Positions 17,601-28,734 of a DNA stretch of 64,000 nt are shown here, piece by piece. The translations under genes were made by a program, and so were the position numbers. The stretch covers positions 202,501-266,500 of the forward strand of contig MCFH01000009.1 of NCBI GenBank assembly GCA_002104945.1. Direction: 5' to 3'. Numbering within the stretch: the stretch's first letter is position 1; every line of letters begins with the position of its first letter. The stretch is from Piromyces finnis. Its lineage: Eukaryota; Neocallimastigomycota; Neocallimastigomycetes; Neocallimastigales; Neocallimastigaceae. The notes under the pieces are model-generated. The model saw only the letters and a program-made list of their open reading frames with translations, made no database searches and was not told the origin of the DNA.

Positions 17601-18395
17601 GCTAATGAATATACAAATAAGATCAACAATATAAATTCTGAAATAAATACTCAATCTCAACTCTATAAGAATGGAATATTGAATAATACTAATTGCTTTA
17701 ACCTTGAAAATTTTAATAATTATAATGTAATAAATAATACTACTGGAATTAATAGTAATGGTCAAATTCATTTATTAAATTCTACCATTGTTAATCCAAA
17801 TAATAATCAAACTAGCCCTATTTTAGTAGCTCTACCAATATTACCTTATAATACTAATAGTCTAAATAGAAATCAAACAACTAATTTAAATAAATTACCA
17901 CTTAACAATACAATTGCCTTGAAAGAACTTCCCTCAAATCAAAATCAACCATTAAATGATATATATAGAAATAGGTCTATCCAAGAGAATATTCCATCAC
18001 TAACTATAAATTCCTCAAATAATTCAATAATCCCCATAAATCATAATTTATCTATTAGTAGTAAATCTAATTCAATTACTACTGATACAAATATTACAAA
18101 CTCAAATTCTATTTCCCTTTCATCCTTTAGCGTAAATAACTCATCTTTTAGTGATGAGGAACTTTCTAAAAATATACTATTTCAAAATCCATCCCCTATA
18201 AAAATTAAAAAAAATAACAGTAGTATAAGGAAAGGTTATTCAAATTCTTTAAAACCAATTTTTAACCATAAAGGCAGCTTAAAAAGTGTTGGAGACAAAA
18301 GTGTTAATTCAGGAAATATTAGTAGTAGTTTTGATCTTCATATAGATTCAATGGAATTGGATGATATTCTTAATGAGATTAATTTATCAAAATAA
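14653..18395 (+). CDS. LRR single-pass membrane protein, Asn-rich tail (paralogue 1)
   Basis: Twelve exons: 14653-14831, 14933-15004, 15108-15182, 15263-15337, 15416-15484, 15561-15632, 15714-15776, 15869-15937, 16028-16099, 16184-16252, 16356-16424, 16523-18395; 918 residues. The first exon encodes a plant-type LRR N-cap (ENCCNWSNIQCKNNKI). Ten exons of 63-75 bp follow, each one LRR, every intron in phase 2 after a Leu/Ile codon. The last exon starts with the final LRR, then a Cys cap (CYLS...DVCVEYKNICSFND...ICGQ), one membrane span (MAVVFLSLAIISLLIYIIHF), a basic stop-transfer segment and a 560-residue Asn/Ser-rich cytoplasmic tail without kinase or other known domain. The proposed start gives no signal peptide, unlike the two paralogues, so a 5' exon may be missing or the N-terminus may be decayed. 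Ligand and partner are unknown. Confidence 0.78.
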
Positions 18396-19139
18396 AATTA
18401 GTATTTATATAATTTTTAATCTATAAAGTTCAATCATTATATTTTTTTTTAATAATTAAACTTTAAAATAATTTATACATTTAATTCAAGAGTAATTAAA
18501 TTCTTTTTTTATTTTTTTTTATCCATTTTTCATAAAAGAAATAATTTACTATTACGAAAATTTTATTATAAACAAATAAACAAATAAACAACAACAACAA
18601 TAACAATAATAGCAACAATAATAATAATTATATAAAAAGTTTAAAAAAACAAAAAAGTAAAAAAAAAAAGAATAACAACAAAAAAAATTACAATAATATA
18701 CTTGATTTTTTATAATTTTATGACTTTTAAAAAAAAAGTAGAAATTAAATAAAAAAAAAAAAAAGGGAAACAAAATAAAAATAAAATAGCAATAAAAAAG
18801 AAAAGGCAAAGAAAATTAGTAGAAGAAAATATAAAACTATTTTCTTATTAAATAATTACTTTGCATTTATTTATTAATAATAATAAAAATTATATTTTTA
18901 TGAGAATAAAAGTTTTTATATGTATAAAATATAAAATAATAAATAAATTATAAATAAAAAATAAATTAAAATGAACAAAATTATAATTAATTTGGCTTAA
19001 TTTACATTTGTGTGATTTTTCCTTAATTTGTTTTTGTACTTTTTTATTATAAGAATAAAGTTTTTTTTTTTTCTTTTTCTTTTTTTTTTTTTTATTGATC
19101 CATACAGTGATATATTAATCAATATAACATACCTTGAAT
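18396..19139. other. AT-rich intergenic
   Basis: Poly-A, poly-T and (AAC/AAT)n low-complexity sequence between the LRR gene and a retroelement fragment. The Phe/Tyr-rich frame on the minus strand at 18552-18809 is a product of the base composition. Nothing else is seen. Confidence 0.5.
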
Positions 19140-19515
19140 CCTCTTGGGAACGTGCCCTCATTTATTTAATAAATGAAGTTTTTCAAGGGGCTCTACTCAT
19201 GCTCATGGTACTGAGAGAGTAGAAAGAATTAAATCCAAGTATTGCGCAATGGATGCTTGGTTAGTCTTTATTTGGAAATATTATTAGGACTAAGCTCATG
19301 GCATTGAGCGACCCTCTTTTCAAGGTCGCCGTGTGCAACAGCAAAAGAGGGTTGCCTTTTCTGAAAAAATAGTAAGAAAAGACAATAAATTTCGAGTTGA
19401 GTTGGTAACCTGAGTGACAGTTGTTATACCATTTTCTCATTACATATTTAACTAATCTTAAATATTAGTTACCTTTACCACTTAAATAACATAATATTAG
19501 TTTACAAACTTTCTT
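19140..19515 (+). mobile_element. LINE 5'-end fragment (plus orientation)
   Basis: Begins CCTCTTGGGAACGTGCC and carries the same 5' leader as the LINE copies starting at 22314 (-), 33105 (-) and 45097 (+): the near-palindrome TTCATTTATTTAATAAATGAA-like hairpin, two CTCATGG..CTGAG-type motifs and the GCGCAATGGATGCTTGG stretch. It continues into leader sequence specific to the LINE-B copy (compare 22140-21840 on the minus strand) and stops abruptly at 19515, where the 3' end of an oppositely oriented LINE-B begins. No coding region is attached. Confidence 0.8.
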
Positions 19516-19968
19516 CTTCTTGTATTTATTTAATTTGAAATATTACATTATATTAAGTGATAATATATATTGATATAATAAATAATAAATAATAATAATA
19601 ATAATAATATATATATATATATAAAATAAAATAATTATTAAAGTTGCATAAAAGTTCAATAAACTCTGCAACTCGTATTGTGTGGGATTGGTCCCTACCT
19701 AATAAATTAAATGAAATAAAAAAGAGAAGTAACATCAGGTATGATAGTGTGGTGTCCACTAAACTCTCTCATGAGCTCATAATGTTTTCATTCAAAGAAA
19801 TACTAACATTGAACCCTGTGTACGGAACATTAGGAATGTTCCTTTGCCATATCGGTACGACGTCGGAGCTCTTGATTACATTAGGTGTTTTACTAAACCT
19901 ATCAAAAAGTAGCTTCCTAGAGCTACTAATAATAAGGATTGTTTTAGTAAGAAAAGACGCGAGACCTT

Positions 19969-20865
19969 CTACATATAAACATGAGACCCCGATGAACTGT
20001 AAAGCTGTTCATTCAAATGTCTTTGTTCCGCCTTATCGATTTGTAGCTCATCATAAGCTAAAGTTCCACCAAGAAGGAACGTAAAAATATAGTTATAAAT
20101 TGTTTTTCTTACTTCCGTTTCGGGGAGTAAGTATGTGATGAATTGATTATTGTATTTATTTTGAAAAAGGGTAAAAAGATTGTCAAGAAAGCTAAGTGAA
20201 GAAGCTCTGTATTCAGAAAATGTAGAACATTCTAATATCCAATAGTAAAAAGATTGTTCGTCATAACCACAACATGGACAGACACGAGGGCAGTCAGGAG
20301 TAACTCTATTACTGGCAATAGCAATTCGGGTGGTATTTTCATAACCGCATCGAATACGAATAATCCAGGTAATTCCTAAATTTAAGTGAGGTTTATTGAG
20401 ACCGATATGCATTAGGCGATTTGAATTAAGAAATTTGTTGTTAGTATATCTGAGGGCTTTACTTCCATTATTTAGGCTACTATTATTCCAATAATGTTCT
20501 CTAATAACTTCAGTACTTTTAATATTTATTTTCATAAGCTTCTTATGTAGTGAACAAGATTCTTTGGTCCAAGAGTAATGAGACATGGGAGGAATAGATC
20601 GGACGAGACCTTTAATAATACAATTTGATTTTCTCCATTTAACAAAACATTTCACTTGTTGCGCAGCACAAATACCTGAAAGGGTAGGAATCTTCATATC
20701 TCTTGTCAAAGCATACAGATTAATAAATGAATTTCGTTCAAAAACAAAATCTTTGCTATTAAAACTTTTATTGTGAAAGCTATTGACACTCCATAAAACA
20801 GCAGGTATTGATAAGAGATTGGACTCTTCTAGTTCTATTTTTGTTGGAACCAAGTAAAGGAGCAT
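19969..20865 (-). pseudogene. LINE-B C-terminal ORF with zinc-knuckle-like motif
   Basis: Open frame of 298 codons matching the post-RT region of LINE-A: KCFVKWRKSNCIIKGLV aligns with RCFNKWKNSNCIISHLV, and the cysteine cluster VCPCCGYDEQSFYYWILEC corresponds to the CPCCKSGVQSIKHWLLDC motif of LINE-A. In LINE-B the histidine of that motif is replaced by Tyr. The frame has no plausible independent start, since it is the tail of a once larger polyprotein, so it is listed as a remnant. Confidence 0.75.
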
Positions 20866-20904
20866 AATAAGAGACTTTGCTTAAAATATAAGAATGAATT
20901 ATTA

Positions 20905-21213
20905 TTAGAGATTATTGAGAAAATCAAAATATTTACCACGTATACCTAATTTATATAACTTTGTAAGGATATTAAAAATAGGAACTGAGTCGTATGCTTT
21001 TTTAAGGTATAGAAAGGCAAATATTAATGGATTTTCCTTTAAATTTTCTTCTTTGACAGATTTCTCTAATGGAAATAAATAAGCTAATGCATTCTTCTTT
21101 ATTACAAAAACCAAATTGCTCAGTTCTGATAAAATTATGAAAAAGAATGTAATAGTATAAAAAATAATAATAGTAAAGTGGATATATTGAATAGTTATTG
21201 GATTATTTGTCAA
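20905..21213 (-). pseudogene. LINE-B reverse transcriptase fragment
   Basis: The frame contains LKKAYDSVPIFNILTKLYKL and GIRGKYFDFLNNL, matching the LINE-A RT block LRKAYDSVPIGNILHKL and the following GIRGKSLQF. The aspartate of the KAYDS motif is the first metal-binding residue of the RT palm. The second catalytic block (FADD) is absent between here and the C-terminal ORF, so the polymerase is dead. Confidence 0.75.
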
Positions 21214-22314
21214 ACAATGTTTTACTTTTACTTGGAGAATAAAAAATATACTAAGTTGCTGAAAAACTTAGTATTTACTTTATTGAAGACTTTAAATTGG
21301 AAATAAATTTATATTCTGTCACTTTGAATTTCTGAGATATACCTGTAATTTGTAAACTTTATTTTTTTATTAGATTAATACTGTTTGTTGGTTGACTATT
21401 GTAATATGTTGATTCTGATTGTTGGATTTAAATAATCATAAATGTTAATTTATGATGAAGAAAAAGTAGTAAAAAGGTGAGAAGTTATTATACCATATTG
21501 CAAAGGATAAAGGATATAAAGAATTAAATAAAGAACATAATAAATTCTCAAAATAAAATTGAAACAAGAGTAGTATATATAATAAAAAACTAGGATACTC
21601 GATTTTCCAGAATTTAAGCTTTATTGTTAAAATAAAAAAAAAGAGAGTTTAATATTTACCATGAAATGAAATTCTACAATATACCTAAAAAATTATAAAA
21701 ATATAGAATAGAGATAGAAAAAGTGTACAAAAGAATGTTAGTAGAAAGAGATTCCTTGGAAAATTTAGAGTTTCAAAAAAAAAAAAAAATAAAATAAAAT
21801 AAAAAGTAAATATAGTGAAAAATAAAAAGATTAAATATGATTAAAAGTAATGATAGCCGCAATAATTACAAACTTGATTAACAATTAAACTATATAAGCT
21901 ATGAAAAATAAAAAATAAAATCAAATATATTCTTAAAACAACAATTAATACTACAGAATCAGAAAATTTGTAAATTAATATTATGTTATTTAAGTGGTAA
22001 AAATAACCAATATTTAAGATTAGTCGAAGATGTAAGGAAATGTGGTATAACAACTATCACTCAGGTTATCAACTCAAATCGAAACTTATTGTTTCAGAAA
22101 AGACAACTCTCTTTCGCTGTTACGCACTGCAACCATGAAAGAGGGTCGCTCAGTACCATGGGCTTAGTCCTAATAGTATTTCCCAATAAAAACTAACCAA
22201 GCACCCATTGCACAATACTTGGATTTATTTCTACTCTCTTAGTACCATGAGCATGAGTAAAACTCCTTGAGAAATTACATTTATTAAATAAATGAAGGCA
22301 CGTTCCCAAGGGGG

Positions 22315-22979
22315 AAACACATTTCCTTTTCATATTATTAATTTAAATAGATATCAAAAATAACTAACAATAATTAATGTTTAAAGGGAATTTATTTTCA
22401 TGCTTTTTATAAAATAATAATTAATTATATTGAATTCACATATAAACTCTTTTTATATTAATGTTACTAAAAATTAAATATCTATTAGTATTTCTAATAT
22501 TTTTTTATTTTATACATCTTTATTTTTTTTTTTTTTTTGTAAAGTATTATATTATAAATCAAATATTTCTTTTTATTGTTTAAACAACAAATTTTATTCT
22601 ATTTTTCTGCAGTTCAAATGAGTAATTATTTAAATATAATAATTGTCTTAATAATAAAAGCAATAAATCTAATTATTATCTTTTAAATATATTATTATTT
22701 ATATTTTTAATCATCAGATTATTAATAATTTATCTAAATAGATAAATTAATACTATCATTAATACCAAAACTAAGACTACTAAGAAGGCTACTACAAATA
22801 TCAATAAAGACTACTCTTTCATTATTAAATTTAAAAACGAAAAATAAAAAAGTTGATAATCCATCTAAAAATTAATACACCTTTTTCTTCAAAAATAAAA
22901 TCAACCTTTGACTCACCTTCACTTATACCAATCATTAAATCCAATAAGTACCTCCATTAATGAATACAGTGAATTTTAT
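22315..22979. other. AT-rich intergenic
   Basis: Mostly low complexity. Around 22740-22970 composition is slightly less extreme and resembles decayed coding sequence (words such as CTTTGACTCACCTTCACTTA), but stops occur in every frame and no product can be named. Confidence 0.4.
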
Positions 22980-23400
22980 TATTATTATTATTATTATTAA
23001 TTTTTTATTATTAATTGTATTGTATTCATTACTTTTTATATTGATTTTATTAATATTATTTTGTATAAATATTCTATCATTCTATCGAGTTTTCTTAATA
23101 TTAATTGTAATCTAGTGGTTGTTCACCAAATTGATCATATTTATCATCATCACCTTTAGAGGTTTTATTTAGTAATGCTTCTTTAATGGCTAACATTTTT
23201 TTACGAATCCTAACTTGTAAGTCAGCTTGATCTTTATTAATTTGATTATTTTTTTTCTTGTTATAATAATTCTTTATTTAATATAGAAGATAAAACTACT
23301 GATAGTACAGCAACAGGAAAGGAAAGTTATATGGTATAATATTATTTTCATTGCTATTATTAAATGTTGTGTCAATACCCATGTTATCTTTATTATATGA
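22980..23400 (-). pseudogene. Decayed tail of an LRR membrane protein (copy A)
   Basis: Read on the minus strand, 23400 to about 23085 is homologous along its length to the last part of the second LRR gene (26060-25760): the TACCATTAACA-type region, the coiled Lys/Glu/Ala segment preceding the C-terminus, and a terminal acidic stretch ending FGEQPLDYN before a stop. Frame shifts and a missing upstream TM/LRR region show it is a fragment. The flanking block to about 23900 is duplicated at 44746-45096 plus 50818-51350. Confidence 0.7.
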
Positions 23401-23900
23401 TATATTAATATTTACATTAATATAAATTAGTAGAATTAAAGAAATATCTTTCCTTGGCTTATTTTATCCTTTTTTTTTTTAACAAAATATTTAAAATATC
23501 ATGATGATACTAATACTTTAATATATATCATTACTATAATATGTTTTTTTTTTTCACTTTATAGTAGTATAGCTATATGAATATTTGACAAAGAATAAAA
23601 GTACAACACAATATTTTAAATTCATTACTAACTACCAAAAAAGTTTTAAACTCTTAATTATATAATAAATATAATATATTTATTAATATCCTCAAAAAAT
23701 TATCGATTAATTCTAGAAACTATTCAAACAGACTACTAGTAGATGTTAATTTACTCTTCAAGAAATTATGGTAGTAAAGAAGTACAAAATTTCTCTCTCT
23801 CTTTTTTTTTTTCACTTTACATTGAAACGTATCTTTAACCTAAAGATAATTTAACCCTTTTAAATTATGATACAATACAACACAAAGTGTTTGTTTCTTT
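23401..23900. repeat. Segmental duplication block, copy A (retroelement-free)
   Basis: Aligns with 50818-51350: shared words include AAGTACAA.ACAATATTTTAAATT, AACTACCAAAAAA, CTCAAAAAAT followed by AACTAT..AAACAG, and AAATTATGGTA.TAAAGAA. Together with 22980-23400 it forms one block whose second copy (44746-51350) is interrupted by the LINE-A insertion. The undisturbed target AAATTAGT is at 23424-23431. Confidence 0.8.
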
Positions 23901-24810
23901 ATAATTTTTTAAATAATTTTTATTCAATGTGTAATATAAAACATTAATGATTTTATAAAGAATAATTAATAAATAAAATAAAATAAAATTACTTTATTCC
24001 TTTATATTACATTTTAAAGAAAAGATATTGAAATAATTATATAAATATATACTAAACTAAAGCATAATTGTACATTTAACCATTTCTATGATTATGATAT
24101 TTCTAATATTCATTTTCATTTATTTAATTATTATAAATCTTTAACAAACACTATTATTAGTATTTTATTAATAAGATATAAATTTTGGTTTTATTTTAAT
24201 CTTTGTCATTCTAAAGTATTGAGAAGAGTCTAGATTAACGTAATAAAAGAATTGCTTATTTGAGGCTTGACATATACAAATATAATGTATAATACAAATC
24301 TATTAAATGATATAAAAAAATAAAAAAAAAGAAAATGATGAATGGTTACACTAAAAAAAAAAAGAAATTAAATATCAATTTATATTATTTAAAGTTGCTT
24401 ATTAATTTCATAAAATAGTCAATTGCCAATATATATAAACAATATAAAAATAGAATGATACAATAGAATAATATAATATAATATATGAATAACTCTGAAA
24501 TTTTGTTTAAAGTGGATGGATTCTAAAACCAATATAAAACTTAATGGAAAACTTATTTTCTACTATAAACTTTAATTATAATAAAAAAAAGTATTTTTTA
24601 TGTATTTTATATATTCATAGAATTAAAAAGTTTGTTATAATTTATCATAAAACATTAATTACTTTTAAACACTGAAATATATTAAAATTTACAAAAACTA
24701 TAAATAATTAAATAATTCCTTGGACATTTAATTCAAATTATTATTATTATTATTATTATAGTTTAAAAAATTTAATTATTTCTATTTAATTATAAAAATT
24801 ATTGCCTATC
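23901..24810. other. AT-rich intergenic
   Basis: Low-complexity sequence with a short (ATT)n run near 24738-24760. No gene or element is recognised. Confidence 0.5.
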
Positions 24811-25320
24811 ATTTTACCTACACTCTTTTTAAAGTGTTGCATAAAAACACCTTATTTCAATAGTAAATTTGATTGATAAATTTTAATTTAATATCAAGAA
24901 AATGAATTATCCAAATAAGGATAAAAGGAAAAAAATTTTTTTTCATTCATTTCCAATTTTTATTATTGGTTCAATTTGTATGAATAATTTAAATTTTATA
25001 TTGTATAATATATTACTTTATATTGATGTATATTATAAAATAAAAAAGTGAATGATTTTATTGACTACTTAATTAAAATTTTTATTTTAATTATACACAA
25101 AAAAAAAGTCCTTAAATATATTTATTCTCGATTTTTATTGGTTCATTTTAATTAAATTTATTAATTAAATAATTGTTTTATACATTCAGAAATTCCTTTT
25201 TTTTAATTTTGTTTTAAATTTAATTTATAATATAATAATAATATAATATTATATATAATATATTATATTATACTTTATATATTTCTATATAGTTTTTATA
25301 TATAACTCTTTTATTTTCTT
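24811..25320. repeat. Dispersed duplication, copy 1
   Basis: From ATTTTACCTACACTC onward this segment is nearly identical to 40332-40800. Copy 2 lacks about 50 bp present here between two TGTAT words near 24978-25030, which looks like a microhomology deletion. Both copies are preceded by an (ATT)n tract. Confidence 0.9.
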
Positions 25321-25761
25321 TAAAGTAATTACATACTTTTATATTACATAGATGAATAAATGATTTTATATGAAAATCTATTTTAATCTATTTTTTATAT
25401 TAATTAAACTTTTAAAGAAAAACTTTTTTTATAAATAAAAAAAATCCTTAAAAAATATATTATGTAATATATTGATTTTTTTTATTTTTAGTTTGAAAAA
25501 GCTTAATCTTTTTTAAATACTTCAAATAATTAATTATTTAAATAATAATAATTATTTTAATAATAAAAATAATAGATGTAATTATCTTTTAAACCTATTT
25601 TTTTTTACTGTTAATTATTTGATTATTATTAATTTGTATATTTAACTATTGATTTTTCTTAATATCTTTATTATTAATATTACTGTTTTTATTATTGATC
25701 TTATTATTGTGTTTTTTATTTTTTAATATATAATTTATTCTAGTTGTTCTATTAAATTTTC
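25321..25761. other. 3' flank of second LRR gene
   Basis: AT-rich, no open frame. It presumably includes the 3' UTR of the minus-strand gene that ends at 25762. Confidence 0.5.
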
Positions 25762-28517
25762 TTAAAATTGGGTGTAGGATGGTGGTGGTTCATCAAATTC
25801 ATCATTCTTATTATTATTACCTTTAGATTTCTTATCAAGTAACATTTCTTCAGTTGCTAACATTTCTTTACGAATCTTGGCATGTAATTTAGCTTTATCT
25901 TCATCAATTTGGATATTATTTTCTTGTAATAATAATTCCTTCTTTGATATAGAAGATGATGAAGCTACTGGTGGTACAGCAACTGAAAAGTTATATTGCA
26001 TTGAATTATTTTCATTCATATATCCCATATTATTATTAAATGGAATATTAATACCCATATTACCATTATTATTAAATGGAACATTAACACCCATATTACC
26101 ATTATTATTAAATGGAACATTAACACCCATATTACCATTATTATTAAATGGAACATTAACACCCATATTACCATTATTATTAAATGGAACATTAACACCC
26201 ATGTTACCATTATTATTAAATGGAATATTAACACCCATGTTACCATTATTATTAAATGGAACATTAACACCCATGTTACCATTATTAAATGGAGCATTAA
26301 TACCTGCATTATTCATTAATGGAGATGAAACAACTATACTATTATCCATACCATAATTAATACTTTGTTGTGATGTATTAATGTCATTTAGGTTATTAAA
26401 AGAATTATTTATTGGTGAATTATAATTTCCATTAGCACCATTGTTATTTAATTCCGTATTAATGTTTGCTTGAGAAATATTAGCAATATCATTATAATGA
26501 TCGTTATTACTTGTATTAATTTCTTCTGGCTTGTTTTCAGATTTATTAAGATTATATTCATTTATAATTTTTTTACTTTCTTCATTTGTACTATAAGCAT
26601 AAGTTGCATTATTATCGTCTTTAATATATTCTGGTCCTTTTTTATTTTTATTGATAAAAAAGAAAACTAAAATTGAAATAGTTAAAACAACTGCAACTAC
26701 TATTGATATAATGATAGCTTTATTAAGCTTTGGTTTATCATCATCATTATTTTCTTCTTGTTTTTTTTCATAAACCTTATCTAATAAAACTTCATTATTT
26801 TTTTCATACTCTGGTGTACAATCAAGTTTATCAACATCTTCACTACAAACCCCTTTATTACGAAAACAAAATTTACCAGGATCTAATGAACAAGTTTTTA
26901 ATGTAGTACCGTTAAATCCAAAAACAACATTTTGAAAACGATTTTTTGAAAAATCACTATTATTAAATAAATAAATAAATAAATAATAACTAAATAAGAA
27001 TTTTATATAGTTATTATAAATTTAATTAAATTTAAAGCATACATCATTTCCAAAGATTTTATTTCATATAATTCATTTGGTAAAACTGTGATTTTATTAT
27101 CGGTTACATTTCTAATAGAAAATATTATATAACCATATAAATATTTATTTTAATATATATTTCAAAAATTAACATTAATTATTAATACTTACAATTTTTT
27201 CAAATTTGATAACTTGTTTATTGATTTTGGTATTTTTTCAACTCCATTTCCTGTAAAAAATCTTTATTAAACATGTTTTTAGTAATGTATTAAAAATACT
27301 ATTATAAATGATATATTCAAAACAAATTATATTTACAAATTTTTTAAATTCATATTAGAATTTATAATATCTTCAAACAATGAATCTGGATCCTTAAAAA
27401 CATTATCTCCAACATAACTTTTTTTCAAATATATATAAATGATGAATTGTTAAATAATTTATTAATATTAAATATCTAATTTATATATTGTTATAAATCA
27501 CAAATAAATAATACAGGCTTTCCAAGTTTGGAGGAAATGAAGTAATTTTATCAACTTCACTGTTATATAAATTCCTATAAGTTGAACAATAAATATTATT
27601 CATAATAGTAGCAATAATATATTAGATTGTAATTTCTGTTAAAAAGTTAAAATATAGCCAATTTTTTTAATACTAACAAAACAGCAAGTTTTTTATTTTC
27701 ATTCAAACCTTCAATTTTTTCCACTCTAATATTTTTTATCCAACTACATTTAATAAGTAATATATCATTAGAATTAATTCAAACAATAAAATAATAAATT
27801 TTTAACTTTATCATTACATCTTTTCAAGATCATGTAAAATTCCAATATTTGGAAATTCTTTTATAGTTTTATAATTATCTACGATTTGTCTATTTGTTAT
27901 ATTTTATATTAACAAATAAATATTATTATTGAATATTAAAATATTTTTAAATAATTAAATAATTAATTATTTTATTTACAAAATTTTCAATTTTTGGAAT
28001 TTATCAAATATTTTTGGAAAATCTGCATTTCTATTAAAAGCTAATGATCTTTATATTTAATATAAATATTAGTTTTTTTTTAATTGTAATGAATTATATT
28101 ATTATATTTAAATTTATATATTTTTTTCTTACAAATTTTGAAGATTTGAAAAACTTTTAAGGGGATCAAGATTTATATCTGCTTGTATATTATAAAATTC
28201 TCTATATAATAAATGAAAGTAAGTATAAGAAATAATAATAAAATCTATTAAAATTAATTGAATATATTTTATACTTACAATTGAATAATTTCATTATTTA
28301 CAACATTATACCGTAAATTGCTTCTAATACAATAACCATTAATATGACAGTATTTATCAGGACTATCGGGTGGTACTGCTATATTCAAATTATTTAAATT
28401 ATGTATATTTATAAATTCTTTAAGCTCATTACATTGTTTCTCTAACAAAGTTTCACCCTGAGCTATAATAGAATATCCGAAAATTAATATACAAAATAAA
28501 TATAAATGAAATTTCAT
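25762..28517 (-). CDS. LRR single-pass membrane protein with C-terminal PPxY (paralogue 2)
   Basis: Ten exons: 28517-28279, 28201-28133, 28048-27980, 27889-27818, 27743-27678, 27574-27515, 27417-27337, 27261-27193, 27111-27043, 26956-25762; 662 residues, frame continuous. Residues 1-20 are a signal peptide (MKFHLYLFCILIFGYSIIAQ). Exon 1 ends with a Cys-containing N-cap; eight exons of 60-81 bp each give one LRR, the clearest being GVEKIPKSINKLSNLKKL; all introns are phase 2. The last exon encodes a Cys cap (TCSLDPGKFCFRNKGVC), one membrane span (AIIISIVVAVVLTISILVFF), a Lys/Asn stop-transfer, then an Asn-rich cytoplasmic tail with about eight 12-residue GNMGVNVPFNNN repeats and a charged helix. 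It ends in DEPPPSYTQF, a PPxY motif of the type bound by WW domains. No kinase. I infer a surface receptor or adhesion protein; the ligand is unknown. Confidence 0.85.
26030..26300 (-). repeat. 36-bp minisatellite coding GNMGVNVPFNNN
   Basis: Seven to eight near-identical 36-bp units in frame inside the cytoplasmic tail of paralogue 2, with V/I as the main variation and the last units shortened. The length is a multiple of three, so copy-number change keeps the frame. The repeat also keeps the antisense frame open, which explains the long spurious frame there. Confidence 0.92.
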
Positions 28518-28734
28518 AATTTTTTATTTTTCCTTAATTTATTTATTTTTATATATATAACTTTTTTTTTTTTTTTTTTTATTTTTTTAACTTTTTATAA
28601 TGAATTTTCATTTTTATATTAAAAAAATTTATTATTTATTTTTGCAACCAATGATGTTATTTTTTAAAATTATTAGAAACTGATTGATACAGTTTACTAC
28701 TATTTTAAATTTATTAATCATTGACCGCAGAAAT

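Larger units (their letters stand above)
19516..22314 (-). mobile_element. LINE-B: degenerate non-LTR retrotransposon, internally deleted
   Basis: Minus-strand element with a recognisable 5' leader (22314 to about 22080), RT remnants (21213-20905), a C-terminal open frame (20865-19969) and a 3' UTR of about 450 bp ending near 19516 in a TAAATAAATACAAG-like tail. The endonuclease region and most of the RT core are missing or unrecognisable. The protein is clearly related to the LINE-A element at 45097-50817 but diverged throughout. The same 3' UTR recurs at 29098-29511 plus 33106-33300 and at 39055-39725, so LINE-B is a separate family with at least three local copies. Confidence 0.8.

Noticed and set aside
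19140-22314. Classical twin-priming 5' inversion
   Set aside because: The minus-strand element already has its own complete 5' leader, so the plus-strand leader is an extra fragment rather than its inverted 5' part.
25877-26356. 159-codon plus-strand frame opposite the second LRR gene
   Set aside because: Kept open by the antisense of the 36-bp repeat; the minus-strand reading has the signal peptide, LRRs and TM.
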